Source: Prevotella sp.
GTDB lineage: Bacteria; Bacteroidota; Bacteroidia; Bacteroidales; Bacteroidaceae
DNA: 49,951 bases
Assembly (NCBI GenBank): GCA_017467565.1
Contig: JAFUSV010000084.1
Location: 1-49,951, forward strand
Direction of reading: 5' to 3'
The translations under genes and the position numbers were made by a program. Positions 1-7,579 of this stretch are shown here, in pieces; the first letter of the stretch is position 1; every line of letters begins with the position of its first letter. Under the pieces are notes generated by a model. That model was not told the origin of the DNA. It saw only the letters and a list, made by a program, of their open reading frames with translations, and did no database searches.

Positions 1-11
1 CTCTTCATTGT
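1..11 (-). rRNA. rrs: 16S rRNA, first bases only (cut by window edge)
   Basis: Read on the minus strand, the window ends in ACAATGAAGAG. This matches the 5' end of Bacteroidetes 16S rRNA, which continues with TTTGATCCTGGCTCAG just outside the window. The call rests on this short match plus the strong promoter and structured untranslated leader directly upstream. The mature 5' end is placed at about base 11 by analogy and could be off by a few bases. Confidence 0.75.
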
Positions 12-290
12 AAAATCATTTGTCTTTCTTCGCCTAATCCCCGGTACATGCCGCGGCAAAACCGCGACACAATGTATCTAAGGGAAGGCGTGTCTGCTCG
101 GAATGACCATCCTTCGTTTAGAAGTTTAAAGGCATCTTCCTGTCAATATCTTGACGGTTTTTGCTTTACCCAGAAACACTGAAATAATATCAGCATTTCT
201 GCTTCTTGTACTACTTCTATCTGTCTATGTAAATCTTTCAAAGAACTCTTTCCTTTGTGCTCAAGCCCCCGTTTTGAGGCGAAAGCGGAT
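12..290 (-). other. rRNA operon leader (untranslated)
   Basis: This stretch of about 280 bases lies between the rRNA promoter and the 16S start and holds no credible gene; short open frames on both strands are chance. On the minus strand a GTTCTTTGA block about 45 bases below the promoter (plus-strand 240-248) resembles the boxA-type antitermination signal found in rRNA leaders. Bases 31-90 form a long hairpin (CGCCT/AGGCG at the base, GTCGCGG/CCGCGGC near the loop), probably part of pre-rRNA folding. The boxA role is inferred from position and similarity only. Confidence 0.6.
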
Positions 291-322
291 GCAAAGGTAC
301 GAACTTTTTTTGAACTGCCAAA
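291..322 (-). promoter_or_regulatory. rRNA operon promoter
   Basis: On the minus strand, TTTG (322-319), a 19-base spacer and TACCTTTGC (299-291) match the Bacteroidetes housekeeping promoter very well. The region upstream (323-400) is strongly A/T rich, as expected for a highly expressed rRNA promoter. Transcription should start near 286 and run off the left edge into 16S. Confidence 0.75.
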
Positions 323-410
323 CATTTGGCGATTATTTTTTCAATTTTATGTTCACTTTTTCTTCTTTATTTACAATAAACATACCCTACACCTTATTAA
401 TATATATAAG

Positions 411-441
411 AAAACCCACTTCATGGTATTTTGAAGTGGGT
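411..441 (-). terminator. Terminator of the Bax-inhibitor-like gene
   Basis: A perfect 10-bp stem, ACCCACTTCA/TGAAGTGGGT with an 8-base loop, is followed on the minus strand by TTTTCTTATAT. It sits 30 bases past the stop of the upstream minus-strand gene and just before the rRNA promoter, insulating the two units. Confidence 0.75.
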
Positions 442-469
442 GTAAAGGTCGGGACTATCGGTCTCTCGT

Positions 470-1189
470 CTACTCGCGACGTCCGAACAGACGGAGCAGG
501 TAGATGAAGAGGTTGATGAAGTCGAGATAGAGGGTCAGGGCACCAAGGAGGGCATACTTCTGCATGGTCTCGCCAGAGTCGTTAGCCTCGAGGAACATCA
601 TCTTAATCTTCTGCGTGTCGTAGGCCGTCAGTCCTACGAATATCAGTACGCCGGCATAACTGAGAATCAGGTCTAAGCCAGAGCTGCGCAGGAAGATATT
701 GACGACGGTGGCAATGATGAGTCCGATGAGTGCCATAAACAAGATCTTACCCCACGACGAGAGGTCGCTCTTGGTGAAATAGCCAAACAGCGACATGCCC
801 GCAAAGGTTCCCGCCGTGATGAAGAACACATTGGCGATGCTGCTCATCGTATAGGCAAAGAAGATGGACGAGAACACCGCGCCATTGATGACGGAATAGA
901 GGACGAACATCAAGGTAGCCACGGGGAGTGACAGGCGGTTGATAGCACCACTGATACCGATGACCAAGAGGAGCTCAGCGCCGAAGAGCACCCACATCAT
1001 ATAGGAGTTGCCATAGATGAGGTTCAGAATCGTGGGGCTGCTGGCAACGGCATAGGCAGTGAAACCAGTGATGACCAATGCGAGCGTCATCCAAGTATAG
1101 ACCTTGCGCATAAGGACAGGAAAGGCAGCAGCCCTCTGTAACTCTTCGCTGCGCGAAACAGACTGATAGTTTAATTCTTCGTAATCCAT
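470..1189 (-). CDS. Bax inhibitor-1 / YccA family membrane protein
   Basis: This 239-residue protein has a polar N-terminal segment of about 30 residues followed by seven hydrophobic segments. It ends in the family's usual C-terminal pattern (YLDFINLFIYLLRLFG). Members of this family (YccA, YbhL, BsYetJ) are inner-membrane proteins linked to proton-dependent calcium leak and, for YccA, to modulation of FtsH proteolysis. The length is normal. It forms its own transcription unit, with a promoter at 1229-1237 and a terminator at 411-441. The family call is firm; the cellular role in this organism is not known. Confidence 0.92.
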   Translation of the reverse strand: MDYEELNYQSVSRSEELQRAAAFPVLMRKVYTWMTLALVITGFTAYAVASSPTILNLIYGNSYMMWVLFGAELLLVIGISGAINRLSLPVATLMFVLYSVINGAVFSSIFFAYTMSSIANVFFITAGTFAGMSLFGYFTKSDLSSWGKILFMALIGLIIATVVNIFLRSSGLDLILSYAGVLIFVGLTAYDTQKIKMMFLEANDSGETMQKYALLGALTLYLDFINLFIYLLRLFGRRE

Positions 1190-1228
1190 AATTGTAATTC
1201 CTAATATATCATTTGGTTAAAATCAAGT

Positions 1229-1237
1229 GCAAAGATA
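1229..1237 (-). promoter_or_regulatory. Promoter -7 box, Bax-inhibitor gene
   Basis: TATCTTTGC on the minus strand lies 39 bases upstream of the ATG at 1189. No clear TTTG sits at the -33 position (only TTTTC), so the upstream half is weak. Confidence 0.6.
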
Positions 1238-1281
1238 CGCAGTTTTTGCGAGACGCGAAAAGAAAACTACACTTTTTAGGT

Positions 1282-1308
1282 AAAAAAACGCTAAAAGCCG
1301 CCTACAGC
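1282..1308 (-). terminator. Possible weak terminator at the end of the sugar cassette
   Basis: On the minus strand a short stem CGCT/AGCG encloses a G/C-rich loop and is followed by seven T. The aminotransferase stop codon lies inside the structure. The stem is only about 4 bp, so this is weak. Confidence 0.35.
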
Positions 1309-2438
1309 GAGAAACTGTTGACGGCAGCAATGACCGTAGCCACCTCATCCTCGGTCATAGCCTGATGGCAGGGCAGACTGAGTTCCTGGGCATGAATCTG
1401 CTCGGTGACGGGCAGTGAGAGCTGACGATACTGAGGATAGCAGTGCTGATGATGAGGGGGTATGGGGTAATGGATAGCCGTCTGAATGCCCTTATCAGAG
1501 AGGAATGACTGCAAGCGGTCGCGCTGTTCGCAGAGGACAGGATAGATATGGTAGACACTCTGCGAGTGAATGGGCTGTTTGATGAGAGCGTTTGATATGT
1601 TTGCCTGGTACGAATGGGCTATTTGCTGTCGGCGGGCATTGTCGGCATCCAGGTACTTGAGCTTGACAGAGAGGACAGCAGCCTGAATCTCATCCATGCG
1701 GGAGTTGCGCCCCACATGGTCGAAGACATACTTTTGCGATGAGCCGTAGTTGGCGATGCTGCGGATAGCCTCGGCCAAGCGGCTGTCATCGGTAGTGACG
1801 GCGCCCGCATCTCCGAGGGCACCGAGGTTCTTGCCAGGGTAGAAGCTATGGGCAGCGGCTGCGCCGAGAGAGCCGGTTTTTCTCTGCGGGGAAACCGCAG
1901 AGCACTGTGAATGCGGGGGAACCGTAGAGCACTGCAGGCCGTGGGCCTGGGCATTGTCTTCGAGGAGGAGAAGGTGGTAGGCCTGGCAGAGCGAGTGGAT
2001 GCGAGGGGTGTAGGCACATCGACCGTAAAGATGGACGAGCAGGACAGCCTTGGTGCGAGGGGTAATGGCCTGCTCGATAAGGGTGTCGTCTATCTGGAGC
2101 GTGTCGATGCTGGGTTCAACCAGTACCGGCGTCAGACGATTCTCGGTGACAGAGAGGATGGTAGCGATGAAGGTATTGGCCGGTACGATGACCTCGTCGC
2201 CCTCAGAGAGAATGCCCATCTCCATATATGCCCTCAGCATCAGCGTCAGGGCATCGAGCCCGTTGGCTACAGCGACACAATGACGTGTACCGATATAGCG
2301 GGCATATTGCTCTTCGAAGCGAGCCGTAGCCTCACCTCGCAGATACCAACCACCATCGACCACCTCACGAATAGCTTCGTGGATTTCAGCGGCATGCATA
2401 GCCGTGATACGTTTCAAAGGCAGATACTCTATCATCAT
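1302..2438 (-). CDS. DegT/DnrJ/EryC1/StrS sugar aminotransferase
   Basis: A 378-residue PLP-dependent nucleotide-sugar transaminase. The Schiff-base lysine is K203 in the family motif SFYPGKNLGALGDAGA; the PLP-contact segment EDNAQAHG comes before it. It is the last gene of the cassette, downstream of RmlB and a dTDP-hexose 3,4-ketoisomerase. A role like FdtB/QdtB, aminating C3 of dTDP-3-keto-6-deoxyhexose with glutamate as donor, is therefore the best inference. One oddity: residues about 169-186, just before the lysine motif, are an extra loop made of two 9-residue repeats (QCSTVPPHS, QCSAVSPQR) encoded by a tandem DNA repeat. The start at 2438 lies 11 bases after the previous gene's stop; an internal upstream Met pair (MM) makes the exact start uncertain by one codon. 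Confidence 0.9.
   Translation of the reverse strand: MMIEYLPLKRITAMHAAEIHEAIREVVDGGWYLRGEATARFEEQYARYIGTRHCVAVANGLDALTLMLRAYMEMGILSEGDEVIVPANTFIATILSVTENRLTPVLVEPSIDTLQIDDTLIEQAITPRTKAVLLVHLYGRCAYTPRIHSLCQAYHLLLLEDNAQAHGLQCSTVPPHSQCSAVSPQRKTGSLGAAAAHSFYPGKNLGALGDAGAVTTDDSRLAEAIRSIANYGSSQKYVFDHVGRNSRMDEIQAAVLSVKLKYLDADNARRQQIAHSYQANISNALIKQPIHSQSVYHIYPVLCEQRDRLQSFLSDKGIQTAIHYPIPPHHQHCYPQYRQLSLPVTEQIHAQELSLPCHQAMTEDEVATVIAAVNSFSL
1885..1934. repeat. 27-bp-spaced tandem repeat inside the aminotransferase gene
   Basis: Two 23-base units, at 1885-1907 and 1912-1934, differ at only two positions (core AACCGYAGAGCACTG). The spacing is 27 bases, so the reading frame is kept and 9 residues are added per unit. 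The motif GCGGGGGAA...CCGYAG resembles the palindromic insert in clpB at 20021-20082. Confidence 0.85.
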
Positions 2439-2449
2439 CGTATAATCAT

Positions 2450-3361
2450 TTATCGTATATAGACATGATGCTCATCGCACCATTCGACCAAAAGTCGGGA
2501 AAAACGTTGCGCGCCAACATCGTTCAGATGGTCGGCATCGAAGAAATCATCATCGGACAACTGTTCGCAACGAGAGAAGTCTGCAGGCAAGGCGCCGTAC
2601 ACCCTGCGGCAAGTGTCAGCCAGTGAGGCTATATAGTCGCGCTGCATGGGTGACATCTTATCATAGTAGGCCTTACAGACAGGCGTCTGCAACAAGACAA
2701 GACTGATGCCACGCTGTCGGCACCATCGGGCCATCGTTTTCACACTGGCGGCATTTCCAAGCGTCGCCTCCCAACTGTTGAAGACATGAGGCTTGACACG
2801 ATCCTCCCTGAGGGCGTTCATGTCACGCTCGTCGTAGCGGTAAGCTATTCCCCACCCCAGGCTATCGCATCCCATGCCTCCAAGTTCACGGTATTTCTTC
2901 CACTTCTCGAAGCAAGCCTCCACGCTAGAAATCTCGAAACCGTAGCGAGAGACAGGACTATGATTCCTGGCACCCATATACAACTGATAATAGGTGACGC
3001 GGAAAGGTTCCTCCTCATCCATTGGGACATCGAAGAGATTGGAATTGTCGACCACCAGCACGACCGTACGGAGATGAGGACAGGCCGATGCATAACGCTG
3101 CAACAGGTAGAAGTCTTCACGGGCCCGCTGCGAGACGGCACAGAGGTTGAAGACGCTGTCACCCATAGCCGAAGGCACCAGACCGAAGTAGCCGTGAGAG
3201 TTGCCAAGCAAAAGCGTAGACACCCTATGACCATTCTGCCACATCCACTCCTCTTTATATTTATAGGCATTGGGCAGGCTACGCATGTAAACCTCAGCCG
3301 ATGCCAACAAAAGCAGTACCGGCAGAAGGAACAGACAGGTATTCAGCAGGAACTTTCGCAT
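2450..3361 (-). CDS. SGNH/AlgJ-like partner of the MBOAT acyltransferase
   Basis: A 303-residue protein with an N-terminal membrane anchor or signal (residues 4-23), then a periplasmic SGNH-type fold. GNSH near residue 53 resembles block I, and D275-x-x-H278 in FFDADHLNDVGA supplies the expected Asp-His pair near the C terminus. Proteins like this (AlgJ/AlgX, DltD, PatB relatives) work with a membrane-bound O-acyltransferase to place acetyl groups on an exported glycan. The MBOAT gene ends 5 bases upstream, which supports the pairing. The acceptor is not known. It could act as an esterase instead, but the neighbour argues for transfer. Confidence 0.75.
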   Translation of the reverse strand: MRKFLLNTCLFLLPVLLLLASAEVYMRSLPNAYKYKEEWMWQNGHRVSTLLLGNSHGYFGLVPSAMGDSVFNLCAVSQRAREDFYLLQRYASACPHLRTVVLVVDNSNLFDVPMDEEEPFRVTYYQLYMGARNHSPVSRYGFEISSVEACFEKWKKYRELGGMGCDSLGWGIAYRYDERDMNALREDRVKPHVFNSWEATLGNAASVKTMARWCRQRGISLVLLQTPVCKAYYDKMSPMQRDYIASLADTCRRVYGALPADFSRCEQLSDDDFFDADHLNDVGAQRFSRLLVEWCDEHHVYIR

Positions 3362-3366
3362 AGGCC

Positions 3367-4803
3367 TCAGAATTGGAAATAGATAAACGTCTGTCCCTCA
3401 CCATGTGCAAAGATGACGGCTAAGGCTACCAGATAGTAGACAGCCCATCTGCATGCACGATATCTCTCGAAGAAAGAGAGGCCGCTGAAGTCCAACGGAT
3501 GCTCCCGTCTACGCTGCATCCACTCGACGACGACCAGCAACAAGCACCACAGCAGCACCTTCTTGCCATGGGCGATGCCACCAAGATGGAGCGAGAACAG
3601 CCCCTCGGACATCTGCCCCAGATAAGCGAAGGCATCATTCACGGTCTCAGCCCTGAAGATCACCCACCCTATGCATACCAACAAGAAGACGAGCAGAACC
3701 TTGAAAGCATCAGTCAGTCTCACCACGCTCTCACCCTTCTCACGTTTCGCCCCACGCAGCATTCTTTCTCCTACCAAGAGGACCCCATGATAGAGTCCCC
3801 ACAGCACGAAGGTCCAGTTGGCCCCATGCCAGAGGCCACTCAGTAAGAACACCAGCAGGGTATTTCGCACCAGCCTGAGGTTTCCACACCTGCTTCCTCC
3901 CAAAGGGATGTACAGGTAGTCACGAAACCAGGTCATCAGCGATATATGCCACCGACGCCAGAACTCGGCCATACTCCGGGAGAAGTAAGGCAGCCGGAAG
4001 TTCTCTTTCAGGCGAATGCCAAACAGCCGTGCCGTACCTATGGCGATATCGGAATAGCCAGAGAAGTCGCCATATATCTGGAAGGTGAACAGCAGCATGC
4101 CGACCACCAACGTCATGGCCGAAGCCTCGGGCACATCGGCCCAGATGCTATTGACAGCGAGGGCACAATTATCGGCGATGACCATTTTCTTGAATGCACC
4201 CCAGAGTATGCGGCGCAAGCCTTCGACAGCCTCAGCATACCGGAACCTTCGCGGTGACAATATCTGCGGCAGCAGATGGGATGCCCGCTCGATGGGGCCC
4301 GCCACCAACTGCGGAAAGAAAGCGATAAACGTGAAGAAGGCGACGGCATCGCGGGTAGGCTGCAACTGCCGACGGTAGACATCGACAGAATAGCTGAGCG
4401 ACTGGAACGTATAGAAGCTGATGCCCACAGGCAGCACCAGACTCAGCGTCGGCAGGTCGAGAGAGATGCCCAGGGGTGCCAATGCACTGCTGAGACTCGC
4501 CACGAAGAAATCATAATATTTGAAGACAGCCAGAATGCCGAGGTTCAGTATGACATTGCCTGCCAACAGCCAACGGGCCTTGGCAGCCCCCGGAGGACAC
4601 CTGCCCATCCACAGACCGCTGACGAAGCTGGACAGCGAGGTCACAATAATAAGAATCAGGAATCGCCAGTCCCACCATCCGTAGAATACATAACTCGCCA
4701 CCAACAGGCAAACATTCTGCCACCTGTGATACCTGCCCAACGCCCAATAGACGGCAAACACGACAGGCAGGAATATCAGAAAGGCAATGGAAATGAAAGA
4801 CAT
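3367..4803 (-). CDS. MBOAT family O-acyltransferase (AlgI-like)
   Basis: A 478-residue polytopic membrane protein with about ten hydrophobic segments. It carries the family signature FWRRWHISLMTWFRDYLYIPLGG and the invariant catalytic histidine in LSGLWHGANWTFVLWG. The length and motifs match AlgI/DltB-type proteins, which move an acyl group (usually acetyl) across the inner membrane to a periplasmic acceptor. It lies 12 bases after the acyltransferase at 4816 and 5 bases before the SGNH-like partner. The two probably form an O-acetylation module for the glycan whose sugar precursor is made by the surrounding genes. Confidence 0.92.
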   Translation of the reverse strand: MSFISIAFLIFLPVVFAVYWALGRYHRWQNVCLLVASYVFYGWWDWRFLILIIVTSLSSFVSGLWMGRCPPGAAKARWLLAGNVILNLGILAVFKYYDFFVASLSSALAPLGISLDLPTLSLVLPVGISFYTFQSLSYSVDVYRRQLQPTRDAVAFFTFIAFFPQLVAGPIERASHLLPQILSPRRFRYAEAVEGLRRILWGAFKKMVIADNCALAVNSIWADVPEASAMTLVVGMLLFTFQIYGDFSGYSDIAIGTARLFGIRLKENFRLPYFSRSMAEFWRRWHISLMTWFRDYLYIPLGGSRCGNLRLVRNTLLVFLLSGLWHGANWTFVLWGLYHGVLLVGERMLRGAKREKGESVVRLTDAFKVLLVFLLVCIGWVIFRAETVNDAFAYLGQMSEGLFSLHLGGIAHGKKVLLWCLLLVVVEWMQRRREHPLDFSGLSFFERYRACRWAVYYLVALAVIFAHGEGQTFIYFQF

Positions 4804-4815
4804 GGCGGAAGACGG

Positions 4816-5766
4816 TTATTCGTTCAACATCCACTCATAGTGGTCATAGCAGAGTCCACGTCCGCCAAAGCCCTCCTTCTGATATGCCAGATGCTCGTTG
4901 AGATAGTCGCCGTCGCGCTCTGTCGATATACCGAAGTCAAAATAAGGATGCGTCTCGAACGTCTTTTCCATCACCTTAGAGAAAAGCAGGTCGAGCACAT
5001 GGCAGTGACGTCCTTCATCGCTGGCGGCGATATACTGCGAATGGACGACCCTTGGCGTGACGTAGAGCACCGTGCCCCCCAGTACCTGTCCCTGGCGTGA
5101 GGCGGAGAAGAACCTGATCTGCTCAGGGAAACGGCTGCGCAGAAGTTCCATTTCCTGCAACGTATGGACAGGATTCAGCTGGTACCTCGTCTGCAGGTTG
5201 TGCGTCAGTATCTCCCAGAAGGGTGCCATGTCGTCGGACTCTCTGACAGTCACACCCTCAGCCTCAGCACGCCGACACCCCATCTGCCTGATGCGATATA
5301 AGGCATTGCGGTCATCGCGAGTGACAGTGGCTGACAGTCCTCGGGCTATAATTCTGGCATTGCAGACGGCAAACAGCGCATAGAGATCCTCTTCGGAAGG
5401 CTGACGATGATAGATCCAAGGTACCGGCTTATAGAGTACCTTACGGAATCCCTGTTCACGAAGATAGTGACACACAAGGCGCATGACCTCCGTCACTTCT
5501 GCTCCCGTGCAATGGCGACTCATGATCAGCCCGCCATACGTCAGCCCGCCATGCGACTCAAACAGCCCGTCGGCTTTCTCGTTGGCAGGCAAGAGGGCAT
5601 AGAGCCGTCCTCTCCTGTAGACCATGAGCGAATGGTCGTGAAAGCGGTCGCTATGATAGTCCATGTAGTTACGGTCCATGAGGAACGTAGCATTCTTTGA
5701 CTCAGCCACGAAACGGTTCCATTCGTCGGCCTGCGCTGGATGATATCGTCTTACTTCAAACACCAA
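4816..5766 (-). CDS. FemAB/GNAT-like acyltransferase
   Basis: A 316-residue soluble protein. The N terminus (WNRFVAESKNATFLMDRNYM) and the later FFSASRQGQVLGGTVLYVTP and YFDFGISTERDG segments resemble the double-GNAT fold of FemAB-like proteins, often annotated as GNAT family N-acetyltransferase. It sits between the 3,4-ketoisomerase and the MBOAT gene, where related dTDP-Fuc3NAc and dTDP-Qui3NAc clusters carry the N-acetyltransferase (FdtC/QdtC, a left-handed beta-helix enzyme). I infer that it may acylate the 3-amino group of the sugar, using a different fold. Family call is moderate, substrate speculative. Confidence 0.7.
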   Translation of the reverse strand: MVFEVRRYHPAQADEWNRFVAESKNATFLMDRNYMDYHSDRFHDHSLMVYRRGRLYALLPANEKADGLFESHGGLTYGGLIMSRHCTGAEVTEVMRLVCHYLREQGFRKVLYKPVPWIYHRQPSEEDLYALFAVCNARIIARGLSATVTRDDRNALYRIRQMGCRRAEAEGVTVRESDDMAPFWEILTHNLQTRYQLNPVHTLQEMELLRSRFPEQIRFFSASRQGQVLGGTVLYVTPRVVHSQYIAASDEGRHCHVLDLLFSKVMEKTFETHPYFDFGISTERDGDYLNEHLAYQKEGFGGRGLCYDHYEWMLNE

Positions 5767-5790
5767 TAGAATTTACAATTAGACCATTCA

Positions 5791-6207
5791 CTATTTACGA
5801 TTTGCCTTGACATAGGCCAGGAACTCGTCATAATCCTCAATATAGTCATCGGCATCGTAATGCTCGGAAGCCAGTACCATGCAGACGGCCCCAGAGGAGA
5901 AATCGTCAAGCGTCCGCCATACGTTGGTCTCGATGAGCAGTGCCTGCCAAGGATGATTGAGCAATATCGTCCTGCGCTCGAAGCCATTGTCGAGCGTGAC
6001 ATGAAACGACCCGCTGAGTGCCACCACCAACTGCTTGAGCCTTTTGTGGGCATGGCCTCCCCTACTCTCGCCTGCCGGCACATCGTAGACCCAGTAGGCG
6101 CGCTTGATGTCGAAAGGCACAAGGCCGTCGCCCTCGGCAAACGTCAGGTTGCCGCGGGGGTCAGTCACCTTTGGCAAGTCTATGATGATGGGGTTCAGTT
6201 TTTCCAT
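5791..6207 (-). CDS. fdtA: dTDP-6-deoxyhexos-4-ulose 3,4-ketoisomerase (FdtA/QdtA-like cupin)
   Basis: A 138-residue single-domain cupin, the usual length for FdtA/QdtA/Tyl1a enzymes. Family features are the N-terminal TDPRGNLTFAEG, the histidine pair H52/H54 in ESRGGHAHK, and the C-terminal VLASEHYDADDYIEDYDEF. These enzymes convert the 4-keto product of RmlB to the 3-keto sugar that a DegT aminotransferase then aminates. RmlB is directly upstream and the aminotransferase lies three genes downstream. FdtA (galacto product) and QdtA (gluco product) cannot be told apart by eye, so the symbol is provisional. Confidence 0.85.
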   Translation of the reverse strand: MEKLNPIIIDLPKVTDPRGNLTFAEGDGLVPFDIKRAYWVYDVPAGESRGGHAHKRLKQLVVALSGSFHVTLDNGFERRTILLNHPWQALLIETNVWRTLDDFSSGAVCMVLASEHYDADDYIEDYDEFLAYVKANRK

Positions 6208-6246
6208 ATCTTAGAGTTGCGATAGTATCGCAACATACGGGGGACG

Positions 6247-7383
6247 TTAGCGGTTGGCATACATATTCTCGTAGTACTTCTGGTAGTCGCCACTGGTGAC
6301 ATTGTCGAGCCACTCCTGGTTGTCGAGATACCAGCGGACAGTCTTCTCGATGCCCTCCTCGAACTGGAGCGAAGGCTCCCATCCCAGCTCACGCTGCAGC
6401 TTCGACGAGTCGATGGCATAGCGCAGGTCGTGGCCGGCACGGTCGGTGACGTAGGTGATGAGATCCATATCCTCACCCTCCTTGCGACCCAGCAGACGGT
6501 CGGTCGTCTTGATGAGCACCTTTACGATGTCGATGTTCTTCCACTCGTTGAAACCACCGATATTATAAGTATCGGCTATCTTGCCCTTATGGAAAATCAG
6601 GTCGATGGCCCGTGCATGGTCTTCGACGAAGAGCCAGTCGCGCACATTCTCGCCCTTGCCGTAGACAGGCAGCGGCTTGCGGTGGCGGATGTTATTGATG
6701 AAGTGAGGTATCAGATTCTCGGGGAACTGATAGGGGCCATAGTTGTTGGAGCAGTTGGTCACCACGACAGGCATGCCGTAAGTGTCGTGGAAGGCACGCA
6801 CGAAGTGGTCGCTGCTGGCCTTGGATGCGCTGTAGGGCGAATGCGGGTTGTACTTCGTTGTCTCCAGGAAGAACTTGTCGCCGTAGGCCAGATGATGTTC
6901 GGCCGAAGAGGCCGTCGTCGTGAACGGAGGCTCGATGCCCTCAGGGTGCGTCAGTTCGAGTGCCCCGTAGACCTCGTCGGTAGAGATGTGGTAGAAGCGC
7001 TTACCCTCATACTTCTCCGGCAGGCTCTCCCAGTAGAGCTTGGCAGCCTGCAGCAGCGAGAGCGTGCCCATCACATTGGTCTGTGCGAAGGTGAAGGGAT
7101 CCTTGATGGAGCGGTCGACATGACTCTCGGCAGCCAGATGGATGATGCCGTCCACCTGCTTCTCCTGCATCAGCTTGTAGAAAGCCTCGAAGTCGCAGAT
7201 GTCCATCCTGACAAACTCATAGTTAGGACGGTCCTCGATGTCCTTCAGGTTAGCCAGGTTGCCGGCATAGGTCAGTTTGTCGAGGTTGATGATGTGATAT
7301 TCAGGGTACTTGTTCACAAACAGGCGCACCACATGACTTCCAATGAAGCCGGCGCCGCCAGTAATCACGATTGTACGTTTCAT
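6247..7383 (-). CDS. rmlB: dTDP-glucose 4,6-dehydratase
   Basis: A 378-residue short-chain dehydrogenase/reductase that makes dTDP-4-keto-6-deoxyglucose. The NAD-binding GGAGFIG is at residues 9-15, the catalytic STDEVYG segment at 134-140, and the Y184-x3-K188 pair in YSASK. The insertion EPPFTTTASSAEHHLAYGDKFF at about 151-172 is seen in many Bacteroidetes RmlB proteins. The frame stays open upstream to 7491, but that stretch overlaps the preceding small gene and has no family similarity, so the ATG at 7383 is chosen. It supplies the substrate of the ketoisomerase that follows 39 bases later. Confidence 0.93.
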   Translation of the reverse strand: MKRTIVITGGAGFIGSHVVRLFVNKYPEYHIINLDKLTYAGNLANLKDIEDRPNYEFVRMDICDFEAFYKLMQEKQVDGIIHLAAESHVDRSIKDPFTFAQTNVMGTLSLLQAAKLYWESLPEKYEGKRFYHISTDEVYGALELTHPEGIEPPFTTTASSAEHHLAYGDKFFLETTKYNPHSPYSASKASSDHFVRAFHDTYGMPVVVTNCSNNYGPYQFPENLIPHFINNIRHRKPLPVYGKGENVRDWLFVEDHARAIDLIFHKGKIADTYNIGGFNEWKNIDIVKVLIKTTDRLLGRKEGEDMDLITYVTDRAGHDLRYAIDSSKLQRELGWEPSLQFEEGIEKTVRWYLDNQEWLDNVTSGDYQKYYENMYANR

Positions 7384-7387
7384 AAGC

Positions 7388-7579
7388 CTATTCTTTTTTA
7401 TGATTCTTTCTTCGGTTGTAGATACCCAGCAGGAACATGATGGCAAAGGCGATGAAGAAGGTCTGGAAAGCCTCGTCCCATGTCTTTTCAAGTCCCACTA
7501 TATATGTTAATAACGTAGCAACCACGGCAACTATTGTGTCGAGGAGCAGTTCTGGTAGCCATTTTTTTAGTTCGTCCAT
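7388..7579 (-). CDS. Small two-helix membrane protein, unknown
   Basis: A 63-residue protein with two predicted membrane helices (about residues 11-30 and 37-54) and a basic tail (NRRKNHKKE). It overlaps the end of the phosphoesterase gene by 13 bases and stops 4 bases before the rmlB start, so translational coupling is likely. I do not recognise a family. Its acidic-then-basic layout suggests a cytoplasmic C terminus. It may be a small accessory protein of the membrane glycan machinery, but nothing in the sequence shows this. Confidence 0.65.
   Translation of the reverse strand: MDELKKWLPELLLDTIVAVVATLLTYIVGLEKTWDEAFQTFFIAFAIMFLLGIYNRRKNHKKE

Noticed and set aside
53-65. GCGGCAAAACCGC shared by the rRNA leader and the clpB insert (20060-20072)
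   Set aside because: A 13-base match, half of it forced by the palindrome, is expected by chance in a window this long; kept out of the repeat family.
143-507. Two open frames (60 and 118 codons, opposite strands) over the rRNA promoter and leader
   Set aside because: They overlap the promoter, leader and a terminator, have no recognisable protein pattern and no start signals.
7384-7491. 36-residue N-terminal extension of RmlB
   Set aside because: It overlaps the small membrane gene and precedes the NAD-binding motif, which normally begins within the first ten residues.
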